A program made the translations under genes and the position numbers. Source: Leptasterias polaris (lineage: Eukaryota > Echinodermata > Asteroidea > Forcipulatida > Asteriidae). From it: a stretch of DNA of 64,000 bases. Location of the stretch: NCBI GenBank assembly GCA_037783415.1, contig JAZGTN010000036.1:320001-384000 (forward strand), given 5' to 3'. Position 1 is the first letter of the stretch. Each line of letters begins with the position of its first letter. The notes beneath the pieces are model-generated. The model was given only the letters and a program-made list of their open reading frames with translations. It was not told where the DNA came from and searched no databases. Shown in pieces: positions 1 to 11,806 of this stretch.

Positions 1-928
1 AATGACAGCAACTTGCTCCGTGGATGTGGTCTCTCCCCATGCACAATGACAAGGGGCTTACGTATGGCAACTTATGTTGGTAATATTCCTTTCGCATATA
101 ACATGAACGCAAAATGCCATGTTGATTGTTTAGAGCTAAACCCCAAATATCACTAGAAAGCACGTGTTTGACAATATCATTAACAGTTACTTCAGGTAGG
201 CCTTCATCTTTTAACTTTTTTTCAAGTTTAAAAATGTGACATTCTTTAGCCATGGCCTGCATACTTTCAATATTCTCAACAATAATTTGGACTGTTCTCT
301 CTGGAATTAGAAACTCTGCCTGAAGTTTCAACGAGAAAAGTGCCATGTTATGTACGAAATCATCATTTGAAACTACATGGAAAGCTTCACCCTCTTCATC
401 CTCTGAAAGATCACTAACAGAAGCCTCATCTCCATCTTCATGCTCTTGCAAACAACCTATGGTTTTGTTTGAATCAATTTGCTCAACTTGTACTTGAAAC
501 TCTGGGCTTATTCCCCCAACTAGTTTGTCCCTGTGATAACGCGACACATGTGATGCAAAAGACGATTTATTGAAGAATGACTTTGAACATGACTGAAATG
601 GACACTGAACATGAACACCTGTGTCAATATGAGCTTTAAGATGTTTTAGAAGAATGCTCAGGTCACTGCACTGTTGCTTACACAAGGGCACGTTGCATTT
701 TACCACATCAGTAGAAACTGCAGTTTTTAGTAAATGCAGATGTTCTCTACTATTTCGATGATATCTTGTTATATGAGTATTAAATGCTGTATAGGTTGGA
801 AACGTCTGTGAACAACTTGAAATACCACAAGGAAATTGAAAGTTATGAACATTTTTATGAATTCGAAAATGTTCCGAGTAGGTTTTAACACTGTGAGATG
901 AAAAGTCGCACAGTGAGCAAGTATACAT
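1..928 (-). CDS. C2H2 zinc-finger protein, partial (runs off left edge)
   Basis: An open frame runs from an ATG at 926-928 leftwards to the window edge without a stop (309 codons). Four C2H2 fingers lie in the first ~150 residues. Finger 1 is C-X2-C-X12-H-X3-H (starts CSLCDF); fingers 2 to 4 are C-X4-C-X12-H-X3/4-H (starts CGISSC, CNVPLC, CPFQSC). They are followed by an acidic stretch (EHEDGDEASVSDLSEDEEGE) and a helical region with ALFSLKLQAEFLIPE. This order, fingers then an acidic linker then an ALFSLKLQ-like block, is one I recognise from large multigene families in cnidarians, fish and echinoderms that often accompany mobile DNA; the function is unknown, probably DNA binding. The frame stays open for a while upstream of the ATG, so an upstream exon is possible. 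The start is inferred; the fingers are read directly. Confidence 0.85.
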   Translation of the reverse strand, partial: MYTCSLCDFSSHSVKTYSEHFRIHKNVHNFQFPCGISSCSQTFPTYTAFNTHITRYHRNSREHLHLLKTAVSTDVVKCNVPLCKQQCSDLSILLKHLKAHIDTGVHVQCPFQSCSKSFFNKSSFASHVSRYHRDKLVGGISPEFQVQVEQIDSNKTIGCLQEHEDGDEASVSDLSEDEEGEAFHVVSNDDFVHNMALFSLKLQAEFLIPERTVQIIVENIESMQAMAKECHIFKLEKKLKDEGLPEVTVNDIVKHVLSSDIWGLALNNQHGILRSCYMRKEYYQHKLPYVSPLSLCMGRDHIHGASCCH

Positions 929-3900
929 AATGCAAACAATTTCAACTAGTTCTAAGACATGGGGAGAGCTCAGGATGAACCCCTTATTAGGTTTCAAATT
1001 TTAAAATGTTACATCAAGACCTGAAAGGAATAAAATGAAAACATTAAGATTTTGACCTTTCACTATCAAAGCTTGATTTGACACTTCAAATATCTTGCAA
1101 ACACTGAAGTAAAGACAAAGATTGCTGTGGGCTGGAACCCTTGCTTCTTAAATTGAGAAATTTTTAATTGAGAATGTTTATATTTTTATATTATCTTATT
1201 ATTTCATTCAAAATTGTTCAGCAGGAGCAAAATATTACTTTGAGTGAAGAAAAATATTGAAAAAAAAAAAAAAATAAAAAAATATTAGCTCTTAGGCAGC
1301 AGGCTACTCAAAACTTACTCACATGTAAATAATTTGATATGCATGTGATTGTTCGAAAGCATGTTAATATTTTGTGAACATTTTGTATTTTTCAAGCTTT
1401 TGACAATTTTTTGCGGGCTGGTTAAACAAACAGCCCAGGGGAATATTTGATGTATTGTTTTTTAGACACAGGCCTGATTATCTATTATTTGCTAAGGCAA
1501 AACAGCAATAATGTGAGGAAGGTATATTTTAACAAATTACAAACATCAGAAAACTCTCTTAACGTAACTCTTCATAGAATATAAATGTTTAGTTCTGTGC
1601 ATTCAAGAATTTGAAGAAAGGTTCATGAAACATACCTGGATTGCCGGGGAGATTTTCAACCAACACCCTTTTCACTTGAAATGAGGTGATAAAAACCTGC
1701 AGGGTAAACAAAATGAAGTATACTAAGATAATAGTTATTATTTCAAACATATTGACAGTCCCCATGTGTTTGCAACTGTCCAATGTTAACAGTGAGATAC
1801 TTTATCTGCTACATAAAAAGATAACTTGAAGATCTAAGTACACTTGACTGTGCCAAAATCCCCTTATGTTTGCTTTTAAAGCCTTATTAATACTCAGTGT
1901 TTGTTGTATTATATTATAATTGATACTATTTTTGTATAAATGCAACACACATGGGCTGGGTCACATCCAAAACAAAATATTGGAATTTAAAACATGACTT
2001 GCCTAAAGACCTGCAAAGCTTTAATAAGTGAAAACCAAGTAGGCCCAATAAAAAAACACCCCCCCCCTAAAAAAATAAAAAATTAATAAATAAATCCCAA
2101 TAAAATGACGTCAAAACTCCACCACCACCACAACACAAGCATGCCCATTCCTCTAATCATGTACAATTTGTTTATTTAATTTCGCTGAATAAAAACGCCT
2201 TTTAGTTGATAAAGAAAGTATCTTTAAATTATCATAGTATAAAATTAGTGCCAAGACGAAGACCACAGTTACGCAGTCGTTTATCACCATTATGTTAGTG
2301 TGTATACACCATAGATCCAGTAGGTTATCCAACTTGAAAAATAAAGGTTGGTTCTGGGTGTGTTGAAAACTGCGAGGGGGTACATACAATGCGAGCGCAA
2401 ATCCCCTATGCGTGGGGTCCGGGGCCCGCTCAAGAGCCCCGGAAATTTTTTTGATCCTAGATGCTCTGTGGTGCATGGTGAATCCTGGCCACTTTCCTCA
2501 GACTTTTTTGAGGAAATATTTTTAAAGTTTTTAAGAACACAAAGTACAATACTGGTTTTCTAAACACTTACTTGCAGGCATGAGAATGGGTTATGTTATA
2601 AAAAACTGGAAAATATCGACCACTATTTTAATTATCCCAATCAAGCCGCAGGCATGTCCCTAGCGGAAGATGAGGCATGCTGGGGGTCCAGGGGCCGAGG
2701 CCCTCATGTAGAAAATTTTGACAATTTAGGTACTGAAAAGTAACATTTTCAATGTAATTTTTAGATCTGAATGTTCATATTTAACAGCAAAAATAAACAC
2801 AATTGACACTTAAGAATCTTATCATTTAATATAATAAGGCAAACAAAAAAGGTGTTTTGTTCCCGGTTACCCGACCGACCCTAATTTTATGCCGCGACCC
2901 TAAACTTTTCATTCGGCTTTTTAAAAAAATTAAAAAAAAATATAAAAAAATTAAAATAAAAAAATATTAAAAAAATTAAGGTATTATGGACTGTAGAGAC
3001 ACGGGAAGGAGAGCCGGTCCTCTAATTAATAAAGGACGAGGATTCGCCAAAAGACAATACACTAATTAGCAAGCAACAAATTCTACATGATGACGTTTTA
3101 AATATAAAACAATGATCTCCTGTACTGACTTTAATTCAAATCAATGCAACACCGCACATCGAATACAAAGAAAATAGCTCACAGTCACTTTTTGCACATA
3201 AAGCTAAATGTCAAAAGGTCAGCGCAACACGAGGCTGGCGGCACACACAGACATAAGTTTACAATTACCAAATGAAATGTCCTTACAAATCACAAGAGTT
3301 CTACGACCCTATCCCTTCCGAATAAATAGTGTTAGGAGCATGTACCCACAAAATGGAGAGAAATACGGACAACAAATATAAGGTGCTCCTTCAAGAAACG
3401 AAGCTTAAGAAAAAGAGAGCGAATGTCATGTGACATCCCCAAAAGTAAACTTTCTACAATATCAACAATGAGGGCGCACCTGGTCTCCCTACAGGACCAA
3501 ATGTCAAACTTTGACCAAACTAACATGTTTTTTAACAAAATTGAACGAGAAAACCAGAACACATCCAGACAAGTTTACTGATATCTGCATGATTTGGGTC
3601 TCATGATTTTGTGATCCACGGTCGTCGCGTCGTGTTTCTAAAGTACCCAGCGGAAAATACCCACTATGCAAAGTACTGCGCGCACGTGTCTACACGACAG
3701 TGCGCTATCTGCAGATTGCGCAAACTTATGATCATTAGGCAAATGAAGCTGCCGACTCTGCATAGCGCAAACTGAAAATTGCGCAAGAGTTTGTCCAATT
3801 CGTTGTGCAAATTAATTTATTGCGCTCATGGAACGAGGGATGCATCTGGTTACCAGACGATCACACCTGATGTCGATAAGACAAAATAATCAAAACCAGA

Positions 3901-5025
3901 CTAAAATAGTTTGCCATGCAGCGGGGCGACTCAGCTGCGATAAGTACGTGCAACGAAGTACAATACAATGTATGTGAAGACGAGTCGCTCCACGCTGGAA
4001 ACTTTATGACAGGCAGACAGGTAGGCCGCGAGAACGGCGTGAAACTTTGATTTTAATAGAAAGTACTGTGGTCTTTCTAGTTTCTAAACTATTTCTGTTG
4101 TAAATTTACAATGCCGAGTCAAAAAATGTAAACGTGGCGGCAACATTTTAAAGCTTGGCAGCGATTATAAAGCGTGGCGGTGCGCCACGGCTTTTCTATG
4201 GGTTGGAGAACACATAATTCCGAATAACACGAAAACACATAAATGTATGCCGCGAGCAAAATGTGTGGTATATGTAGCAATGACAGCTTTGCTTAGGCCT
4301 AACATGAAAAAAAACTGTCAATGCACCACAATAAATACAATAAATCCAATAAATACAAGTGTAAATTAAAGTGCAGATATTACACGAAATCTTCCAAAAT
4401 ATGACACTTACTTACCTGGGGAAAAAGCGATCACATTGCAAACAGAGCTCCCCGCGACGCTCGATGGTTGGTTCAGAGTGTGAAAGCGCAACAGTTTGTG
4501 TCAGCCTATAGGATCGGAGGGACATAAACTGTTTGACACCACATGGAGCTCTATGCTCTCTCACGCAAAACACCGATGCAACTTGCGCAAGAGCGTGTCT
4601 TGGCTTGTTGTACTCTGCAAAGAATTGTGGGATCGCTTTGCACCGCGCGCGCGGCGAATACAATAGTTTCAATGTTATTCTGCAGAAAAATGTTTAAAAA
4701 AACATCATGGTTGTTCAGCAGATCCGTCCTCGACACAATTGGATCCGTTCGTTTAATTTTTCTTCGATTTATTCTCTTATTGATTATTGTTATTTTTATT
4801 GATTGTGATTTGTTACTGTTATTGTTATACGGAACTACTATAATCCTTTATTCTTATGTCAGTAAAGGTCAATAGGCCTGTAAAGTATTGTCGTAGTGGT
4901 TGTTTTGTTTTGTATTATGATTGTTTGTTTGTGTGTTTGTTTATTTCAGTGTTGTGTGTGTTAGGCTTGCTCGTCCGTTGATTAACAGAAAATCAGATAC
5001 GAATCATGCATGGCCTGACAGCATA
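929..5025. other. Non-coding stretch with decayed G-rich repeat pieces
   Basis: I see no supportable gene here. Short open frames are present but none resembles a known domain or shows exon structure. At about 2,395-2,445 and 2,665-2,705 there are G/C-rich pieces (GGGGTCCGGGGCCCGC; GGGGGTCCAGGGGCCGAGG) in AT-rich surroundings. They resemble the GGGTCCAGGGGC segment inside the hAT-type element at 38,574-40,657, so they are probably fragments of a related element. Poly-A/T tracts occur near 1,260-1,285 and 2,925-2,980. One segment (about 4,540-4,875) encodes a hydrophobic stretch by chance of its T-richness. Confidence 0.5.
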
Positions 5026-6410
5026 TCTGTATTTTTACCAAGCTGTTATACAAGATTCTGTAAATATACAAAACATTGAGTCAAATTACCTCAAATTTAC
5101 TGATAAACATTGCTCATGTATTTTTACAAACAAATTAACAACGATTTGTGTAATCATTCTACAAGATTCTGTAAATATACAAAAATATTTAGTAAAATAA
5201 CCTTAAACTTATGAAACACATTACTCATGTATTTTTACAAACAAATTAACAACGATTTGTGTAATCATTCTACAAGATTCTGTAAATATACAAAAATATT
5301 TAGTAAAATAACCTTAAACTTATGAAACACATTACTCATGTATTTTTACAAACAAATTAACAACGATTTGTGTAATCATTCTACAAGATTCTGTAAATAT
5401 ACAAAAATATTTAGTAAAATAACCTTAAACTTATGAAACACATTACTCATGTATTTTTACAAACAAATTAACAACGATTTGTGTAATCATTCTACAAGAT
5501 TCTGTAAATATACAAAAATATTGAGTAAAATAACCTTAAACTTATGAAACACATTACTCATGTATTTTTACAAACAAATTAACAACGATTTGTGTAATCA
5601 TTCTACAAGATTCTGTAAATATACAAAAATATTTAGTAAAATAACCTTAAACTTATGAAACACATTACTCATGTATTTTTACAAACAAATTAACAACGAT
5701 TTGTGTAATCATTCTACAAGATTCTGTAAATATACAAAAATATTTAGTAAAATAACCTTAAACTTATGAAACACATTACTCATGTATTTTTACAAACAAA
5801 TTAACAACGATTTGTGTAATCATTCTACAAGATTCTGTAAATATACAAAAATATTTAGTAAAATAACCTTAAACTTATGAAACACATTACTCATGTATTT
5901 TTACAAACAAATTAACAACGATTTGTGTAATCATTCTACAAGATTCTGTAAATATACAAAAATATTGAGTAAAATAACCTTAAACTTATGAAACACATTA
6001 CTCATGTATTTTTACAAACAAATTAACAACGATTTGTGTAATCATTCTACAAGATTCTGTAAATATACAAAAATATTGAGTAAAATAACCTTAAACTTAT
6101 GAAACACATTACTCATGTATTTTTACAAACAAATTAACAACGATTTGTGTAATCATTCTACAAGATTCTGTAAATATACAAAAATATTGAGTAAAATAAC
6201 CTTAAACTTATGAAACACATTACTCATGTATTTTTACAAACAAATTAACAACGATTTGTGTAATCATTCTACAAGATTCTGTAAATATACAAAAATATTT
6301 AGTAAAATAACCTTAAACTTATGAAACACATTACTCATGTATTTTTACAAACAAATTAACAACGATTTGTGTAATCATTCTACAAGATTCTGTAAATATA
6401 CAAAAATATT
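5026..6410. repeat. Tandem array of a 111-bp unit, left block (~12 copies)
   Basis: The word ACAAGATTCTGTAAATATAC recurs every 111 bases (5,161; 5,272; 5,383 and so on) to the LINE insertion at 6,411. The first copy is diverged and the inner copies are nearly identical, differing mainly in ATTTAGT versus ATTGAGT. Each unit carries TGTAAA/TTTACA words. Similar but more diverged units resume after the LINE at 9,879. Near-identity of the copies points to recent unequal exchange. The array is best read as part of a transposon whose right terminus is at 10,248. Confidence 0.95.
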
Positions 6411-9400
6411 CAATTCAATTCAATTCAATTCAAGGTATTTTATTCAACTATTTGTAGCCAAAGGCTAAATTACAAGTGAATTTACAAGGTAATAACATCA
6501 AAATTACATACAGGGATTACCTATGAAGATATGAGGAATAACAACATCATTATCAATATGATATCAATCTAGTGTAAATTAACTATCAAATACGTAATCA
6601 ACATTAAAGGCTTTTACAAAAAGTAGCATAACTTATTTAGTTAATAGGTAATCTTTACTTCAATAAAACTAATTGTAAAAAGGTTTAAAACGTTATCAAG
6701 TTTCTATTAAAAACTACAAATAAAAGAATACATGTACAAACACTGCAAACAAAAATTAAATGACTAAACGAGTAGAAATTATAAGTAAATCAAAAACAAT
6801 TCACAATGAAGTAAATAACTGCCCATTGACTAAAGATGATAACATTGAGTTACAGGTTATAAATAAAGCTATATTGGGTTGTATTGAATGACTCAAATGT
6901 AAGTGTTTCAATAAAGTAAAATAGTAATAATAAAAGTTCCAGTATCAATTTTGGTTTAAGAGTCTCACTAGGAATGGCAGAGCGCTCTTCCGATAGCGCT
7001 CTGTTCTACATTTCACAGTCCTGTATTGATCACTAAAACGCAGTGCACGGAGTTCAGACTGCTTTGGTGGCAACCATTGAGGAAAGTTTTTCTCAATTGA
7101 TTTTGCAAACCTAACACACAATTGGACACGTCTTTCCGCCAAAGTGGTAAGTTTTGTGGTTAAGAGTGCGTTCTCGTAGGTTTGGTACTCTGGGCCGAGT
7201 ATGATACGTAGCGCCCTTTTTTGTATACTCTCTATCTGTTCTGATTCCGCTAAGGTAAGGGAGGAGTGCCAAACCGGTGCACAGTATTCAGTGATGGGCC
7301 TAATGTAACATTGGAACACAGTCAGTAAGTCGTCTGCTAGAAGGCCAAACTTTTTAAGAGTTCTTAACATGTATAACTTTCTACTTGACCTTGAGGCAAG
7401 GTCGCATACATGATTGTTCCATTTCAGGTCATTCTGGATAGTAACGCCTAGTAATTTTACATGGTCGCACTCTGGGATCGGTTGATTAGCAATTATAACA
7501 GATTCGGGGTCTGCGGGTTGTCTGCTAAATGATATTTTGAGGAATTGGCATTTAGCTGGATTTAACTTCATACGCGTGGATTCACACCACGATTCCAACT
7601 CACGGACAGTTTGCGATATATTACTCCCTGTGGTTGGCTTTCGGCTTTCAGCTATCGTCAGGTCATCAACATATTTCCACCTGGGTAAAGTTGATTCGTG
7701 TAGTGCATCATTTACTACTGCGAGGAAAATGATTGGTCCCAGGCGTGTACCCTGTGGAACACCTGCATTTGTCACGACTGGTTCTGAAAGTTTGCCTCGG
7801 TATCGGACTTGCTGGGTTCGCTCTGATAGAAAGCTGGACACCCATGGTACCAGTTCTGGTCTGGCACCCAATGCGTAGATCTTCTGAATGGCAATGTTGT
7901 GATCCACCAAGTCAAATGCCTTGGAAAAATCTGTCATTACCACCGTTGATGTATATCCTGTTTTGTCAGCATGTGAATACAAGTATTCCAGCAGATCTAC
8001 CAAGTAATGAGAGGTTGACATACCCAGCCGATTTCCATACTGATGATGATCAATGTTTCCACTGATGTCAGCGAGCAGCATCTTGCAAACAAAGAGTTCA
8101 GCAAGTTTTGCGAAATGACTGGTAAGTGCAATTGGTCTCAGTTTGTCTATTGAGGGTGGTGATGTTTTAGGTATTGGAACTATGGTGGACATTTTCCATT
8201 GATGAGGAACGATTCCTTGGTCAAGAGAAGCATTGATTATATCACAAATTGGAGTTGTAAGTTCAAGAGCGAATTCGCGAATCAAGCGACTGGATATGCC
8301 GTCAGGCCCACAGCTCTTACCAACTTTGGTCTTACGAAGTTCGTGGTAGACCTGCCAGAGATGTACCTTCGGAGCACTGGCTTCTCTTAGCGGTAGGTAT
8401 GCAGGGAGACTTGAGTGACTAAGGGGTGGTATATTTTCAGCAACTTTCACAAAATGGGTGTTGATTGCGGTGGCAACTTCGATGTGGTCATCCTCATCAA
8501 CCCCTGGGACATCTATCTGCAATTCGGTTAATTTATTTGAGGTCATTAGTTTGATGTACCGGTACCATGAACTTGGATTCTCTTGTTTTAATCGATAAAC
8601 ACGATTGTGATGAAATTCAATTTTGGCCTGTTCAATTTCTCTTTGAATCTGGTTACGAATCTGTGTCCAATCTGGGGATCCGAAGTTAAAGAGTCGTTGG
8701 CGCTGTCGAATAAGGCATTTTATTTTGGTGGTCATCCATGGCTTGTCATCGTCGTGGAGTCGGACCGACTTAAGCGGGAAATAGTTGTCAATCGCTGGGT
8801 CCAACTCACTATAAAAACGGTCACATTTTTCGTTGACATCTTGGGCGTTTAATACTGAGGACCAGTTATACTGCGTAATCCAGTTCCCAAAACTGCGTAT
8901 GCTAGACTCTCTCATGGGTCTAACCTGCTTAATCTTGGTCTTGTTCTGGTGCGGCGGTAAGATCTTTGGTTTCAGAAGGATGCCATTGTGGTCGCTCTGT
9001 CCAATCGGAGCTATCAATTCAACCGGATGGTAAAACTGTTTTAAATTGGTAACAATTTTATCAAGGATGATGTTGTGTCGTGTAGGCTTGTCCACTACCT
9101 GTTTCAAGCGGTGGGCAGTGAGAAGAGTTGACAAGTTCAAACGGTTCATATCACCACTGATGATGATTCCTGCGCCTGGATGATCTCTGAAGATGTCGTC
9201 GGCAGCCTCAGTCAGGTAGGTTACGAGAGCGGTGTCATTGTTCATGTTTGGTGGCGAATAAACAGTTGCTACGAATATAGAGGACACTGTTCGCGGCAGT
9301 CGCTTGGGTCGAATCTGCACCCAAACAACTTCAAGTTCTTGTGGTACTGCAATCTTGACTGGCTTTGGGTTCACGGCATATTTTACGTATGTCGCAACTC

Positions 9401-9878
9401 CTCCCCCACGTCTTCCTTCCCGTCCCTTGGAGAAGACTTGATACTCTGGAATATGGTAGGTGTTCGCAGGATCTGAACCTTGGAACCAGGTTTCACTGAC
9501 AGAGATGATGTCTGCCTGAAGTTCATGGGTTACTGCGTAAAATTCATCCAATTTGTTGTTGAGGGATTGTGGGTTGACAACATACACTGAGGGAAGTAAC
9601 TGTGTCACTTTTGCAACTGGTGTAGGGACCAATTTCACACGTTTAAGGTTTTGTCTGCAGACTTTTCGTGTTTGATCTGTTGCCTTTTTTCTTTGCTTGA
9701 TGATAATTGGAATTGGTAAGGCTTGTCTGTCTTGCCTTAGTCGCCCTCGTCCTTTGGTCCCACGATGTGTTTTTCGTTTCTTAGATATTCCCAGCTGATG
9801 AATTCTGTTCCAAACGTCATTATTCAACATAGTGGTGTTCAGGTCCAGGTCGTGCAGTTTTGCAGTGCCGCTAATATT
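6405..9878 (-). mobile_element. Near-complete LINE retrotransposon inserted in the 111-bp array
   Basis: The element proper is 6,411-9,872 on the minus strand, flanked by AATATT at 6,405-6,410 and 9,873-9,878 (target-site duplication). Removing the element and one AATATT gives ACAAAAATATTGAGTAAAAT, exactly the sequence of intact units in the array, so both boundaries are well supported. Its 3' end (left) is a (TTGAA)n microsatellite tail in place of poly-A, with a ~530-bp 3' UTR. The 5' UTR is only about 42 bp, so the 5' end may be truncated. One long ORF encodes endonuclease and reverse transcriptase. The general layout is that of the L2/CR1/Jockey group; the exact clade is not settled from sequence alone. 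Confidence 0.92.
6945..9830 (-). CDS. LINE endonuclease/reverse transcriptase ORF (961 aa, intact)
   Basis: This ORF encodes the polyprotein that nicks the target DNA and copies the element's RNA by target-primed reverse transcription. The N-terminus is basic (KKRKTHRGTKGRGRLRQ). An apurinic-type endonuclease follows at ~80-290, with VNPQSLNNK, SETWF, SGDMNRLN (variant of GDFN) and QSDHNG. The reverse transcriptase is at ~490-760, with GPDGIS, RPIALTS, DFSKAFD, AGVPQGTRLGP and the catalytic YVDD at ~719-722, where Y-V-D-D replaces the commoner Y/F-A-D-D. The C-terminal thumb-like part ends at Asn961. The start is the first ATG and lies within the LINE. No frameshift or stop is present over 2.9 kb, so the copy is young and potentially functional. 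No separate ORF1 is visible upstream, consistent with a 5'-truncated or single-ORF element. Confidence 0.93.
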   Translation of the reverse strand: MLNNDVWNRIHQLGISKKRKTHRGTKGRGRLRQDRQALPIPIIIKQRKKATDQTRKVCRQNLKRVKLVPTPVAKVTQLLPSVYVVNPQSLNNKLDEFYAVTHELQADIISVSETWFQGSDPANTYHIPEYQVFSKGREGRRGGGVATYVKYAVNPKPVKIAVPQELEVVWVQIRPKRLPRTVSSIFVATVYSPPNMNNDTALVTYLTEAADDIFRDHPGAGIIISGDMNRLNLSTLLTAHRLKQVVDKPTRHNIILDKIVTNLKQFYHPVELIAPIGQSDHNGILLKPKILPPHQNKTKIKQVRPMRESSIRSFGNWITQYNWSSVLNAQDVNEKCDRFYSELDPAIDNYFPLKSVRLHDDDKPWMTTKIKCLIRQRQRLFNFGSPDWTQIRNQIQREIEQAKIEFHHNRVYRLKQENPSSWYRYIKLMTSNKLTELQIDVPGVDEDDHIEVATAINTHFVKVAENIPPLSHSSLPAYLPLREASAPKVHLWQVYHELRKTKVGKSCGPDGISSRLIREFALELTTPICDIINASLDQGIVPHQWKMSTIVPIPKTSPPSIDKLRPIALTSHFAKLAELFVCKMLLADISGNIDHHQYGNRLGMSTSHYLVDLLEYLYSHADKTGYTSTVVMTDFSKAFDLVDHNIAIQKIYALGARPELVPWVSSFLSERTQQVRYRGKLSEPVVTNAGVPQGTRLGPIIFLAVVNDALHESTLPRWKYVDDLTIAESRKPTTGSNISQTVRELESWCESTRMKLNPAKCQFLKISFSRQPADPESVIIANQPIPECDHVKLLGVTIQNDLKWNNHVCDLASRSSRKLYMLRTLKKFGLLADDLLTVFQCYIRPITEYCAPVWHSSLTLAESEQIESIQKRALRIILGPEYQTYENALLTTKLTTLAERRVQLCVRFAKSIEKNFPQWLPPKQSELRALRFSDQYRTVKCRTERYRKSALPFLVRLLNQN

Positions 9879-10248
9879 GAGTAAAATTACCTAAAACTTA
9901 TGAAAAACATTGCTTATGTATTTTAACAAACAATTTTACAATGATTTATGTAATCATTCTACAAGATTCTGTAAATATACAGCAAATTGAGTAAAATAAC
10001 CTAAAATTTACTGAGAAACAGTACTCATGTATTTTTACAAACAAATTTACAATGACTTCTGTAAATTTACAGAAATCATCCCTTTTTACATGTATAAACA
10101 CTTTTTAAATGTTAATTAACGAAATTTGTAAAAAAAAATTCGTTTTTTACATTTTTTTTGTAATTTTGCAGAAATATATCAGTAAAAATGAAATACAAAT
10201 GGATTTTGTATTTTTTTGTCTGTAAAAATACATTTTTTTTTTACAGTG
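9879..10248. mobile_element. Diverged 111-bp units and CACTG-type right terminus of a DNA transposon
   Basis: After the LINE the array continues as about two diverged units (ACAAGATTCTGTAAATATAC again at about 9,960), then a TGTAAA/TTTACA-rich stretch. It ends in TTTTTTTTTTACAGTG at 10,248. Read outward-in on the minus strand this is CACTGTAAAAAAAAAATG, the form of terminus seen in animal CACTA (EnSpm) transposons. I infer that the 111-bp array is the subterminal repeat block of such an element. A matching left terminus was not found, so the left end is lost, diverged or wrongly placed by me. No transposase remains inside apart from the unrelated LINE. Confidence 0.6.
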
Positions 10249-11806
10249 TACAAAACGTTGAACGCGCTCCTGAAGACACCAACCAATTGATCTATTGGGG
10301 CACCGCCGAGATGATCCATGTTTGATTCGCTTTTCCACAAATGCAGTTACTCCGATGTTAGCTTTACGAAAGCCAGTGTTTGAGTGATTTAAGCGTCAGA
10401 TATGACTACTTTTTAAAACATCAAGAGCCGTGAATCACTTGTGTGTGATTGGTCAAAACGTCGTCTGATTTTGTCGCGTTGCGGCGGAGAGCAATAACGC
10501 TTTGTGTTGTCATTCAGCATTGTTGTGTGACTCTGCTGCTGTTGAAGCGCCCCAGCTAGTGCTGCATGCACTGTATTTAACTCCGCTTTCGAACCGTCCT
10601 CTTTGTTTAACCATAGAGCAAGGACCAGAAGGAGTTACAACAGGATGGACTTCAAACAGACAGAGTGTGTTTCCGCGGTCGTAAAACAGCTGGTTTTTAC
10701 GACCGCAATTAGCGAGTGTAAACAGGCCCCGAGCGCATTTTCTGCCGCGCCACGTCATCAAATTACCCAGCATGCATTGCGCGAGTTAGCGTCCCTATGA
10801 ACAAGATGGCGGCTTACGGGAAAGACGACTATGTTTTCAGTTTCAAAAATATTACTAAACACTGAAATTACATAGGGGGCCTACACATTATACTGATTTA
10901 TTACCTAATATTTCTCATTTCTTTTACAAAGGGCAAACGCATTTGTATTGTTCCATGGTTCGACCCTTGCTCATGGTAATTCCACCAAGCAATAATGGGA
11001 ATAATCACACATGAAATAGCCGTCGTAATATAGTCCATTACAACGTGCACAAAAAGCACTGCAATCAACGGCTATTTTATGTTGAGATTTCAACAATGAT
11101 CTTTGTTTACCAAAAACAACTATTTCTCCACCAAACATTGACAACATACCTTATAAACGGCATCTAAAATACTAGATTTATTGTAGAAAATTCATAAAAC
11201 GTCTTTAGAATGGATATTTAAGGAAACAAATATATGATAAATGTCGAATGTTCGTGGATACACTGTCTTCCCTGCTTACAATTTCTCGGTATGCTACATG
11301 TATGATTTCACTCTTCCCTTTACAAACATAATTACAATGCTCCAACTATAATATTTATAATTTCCTTACTTCCAAAATAAGGTCGAGAGAGACTGTAAAA
11401 CATAAATCCCAACAACTGAACAGCATAAAACAATGAAACATTCTGACCTTGCGTGATAATTGTGTGCCCTTTAGAGTTTATACCGAAATGTGGAGCGATC
11501 TGGCTTCACAGACACCGAATTGAAATGGGATACCTTTTTTTCAAAAACTTCCCCAGCTGGCAACTCTATGTCCACACTCTAAAGTTGTAACCTATTGTTA
11601 ATTGCTAAGTCCATGCTCGCACTTGTTAGTTAATCTGTTAACAATGGCAGGTTCATCTTGTTTGTGCGACAATGAAATGACTCAACTGACTGGGGTGTGA
11701 GGGCAAACGCCGTCTCAGCTTTTGTTTTGTTTTGAGTGCCATCATTCGCCGTTTCCACACGATATCCATGTACATCGTTCGTTCGTTCGTTCGATCGTTC
11801 TTTATC
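10249..11806. other. Non-coding, possible 5' region of the transposase-like gene
   Basis: No coding exon is recognisable. The stretch 10,250-10,830 is richer in G/C and CpG than its surroundings and contains AACAAGATGGCGGCTTAC (about 10,800), a YY1-like AANATGGCGGC site. The gene starting at 11,807 follows 1 kb later, after AT-rich sequence. Just before its ATG is a short (GTTC)n run (about 11,777-11,800). Promoter assignment is speculative. Confidence 0.3.

Noticed and set aside
2153..2563. Two overlapping frames of 107 and 71 codons
   Set aside because: Opposite-strand chance frames over a G/C-rich repeat fragment, with no family resemblance.
4543..4875. 110-codon hydrophobic frame
   Set aside because: The membrane-like composition comes from a T-rich stretch; no start context, homology or partner gene.
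5026..6410. CRISPR-like array
   Set aside because: Units are contiguous 111-bp tandem copies without variable spacers, in a eukaryotic setting.
7537..9476. Plus-strand open frames of 63-113 codons opposite the LINE
   Set aside because: They are antisense shadows of the 961-codon LINE ORF; none has family resemblance.
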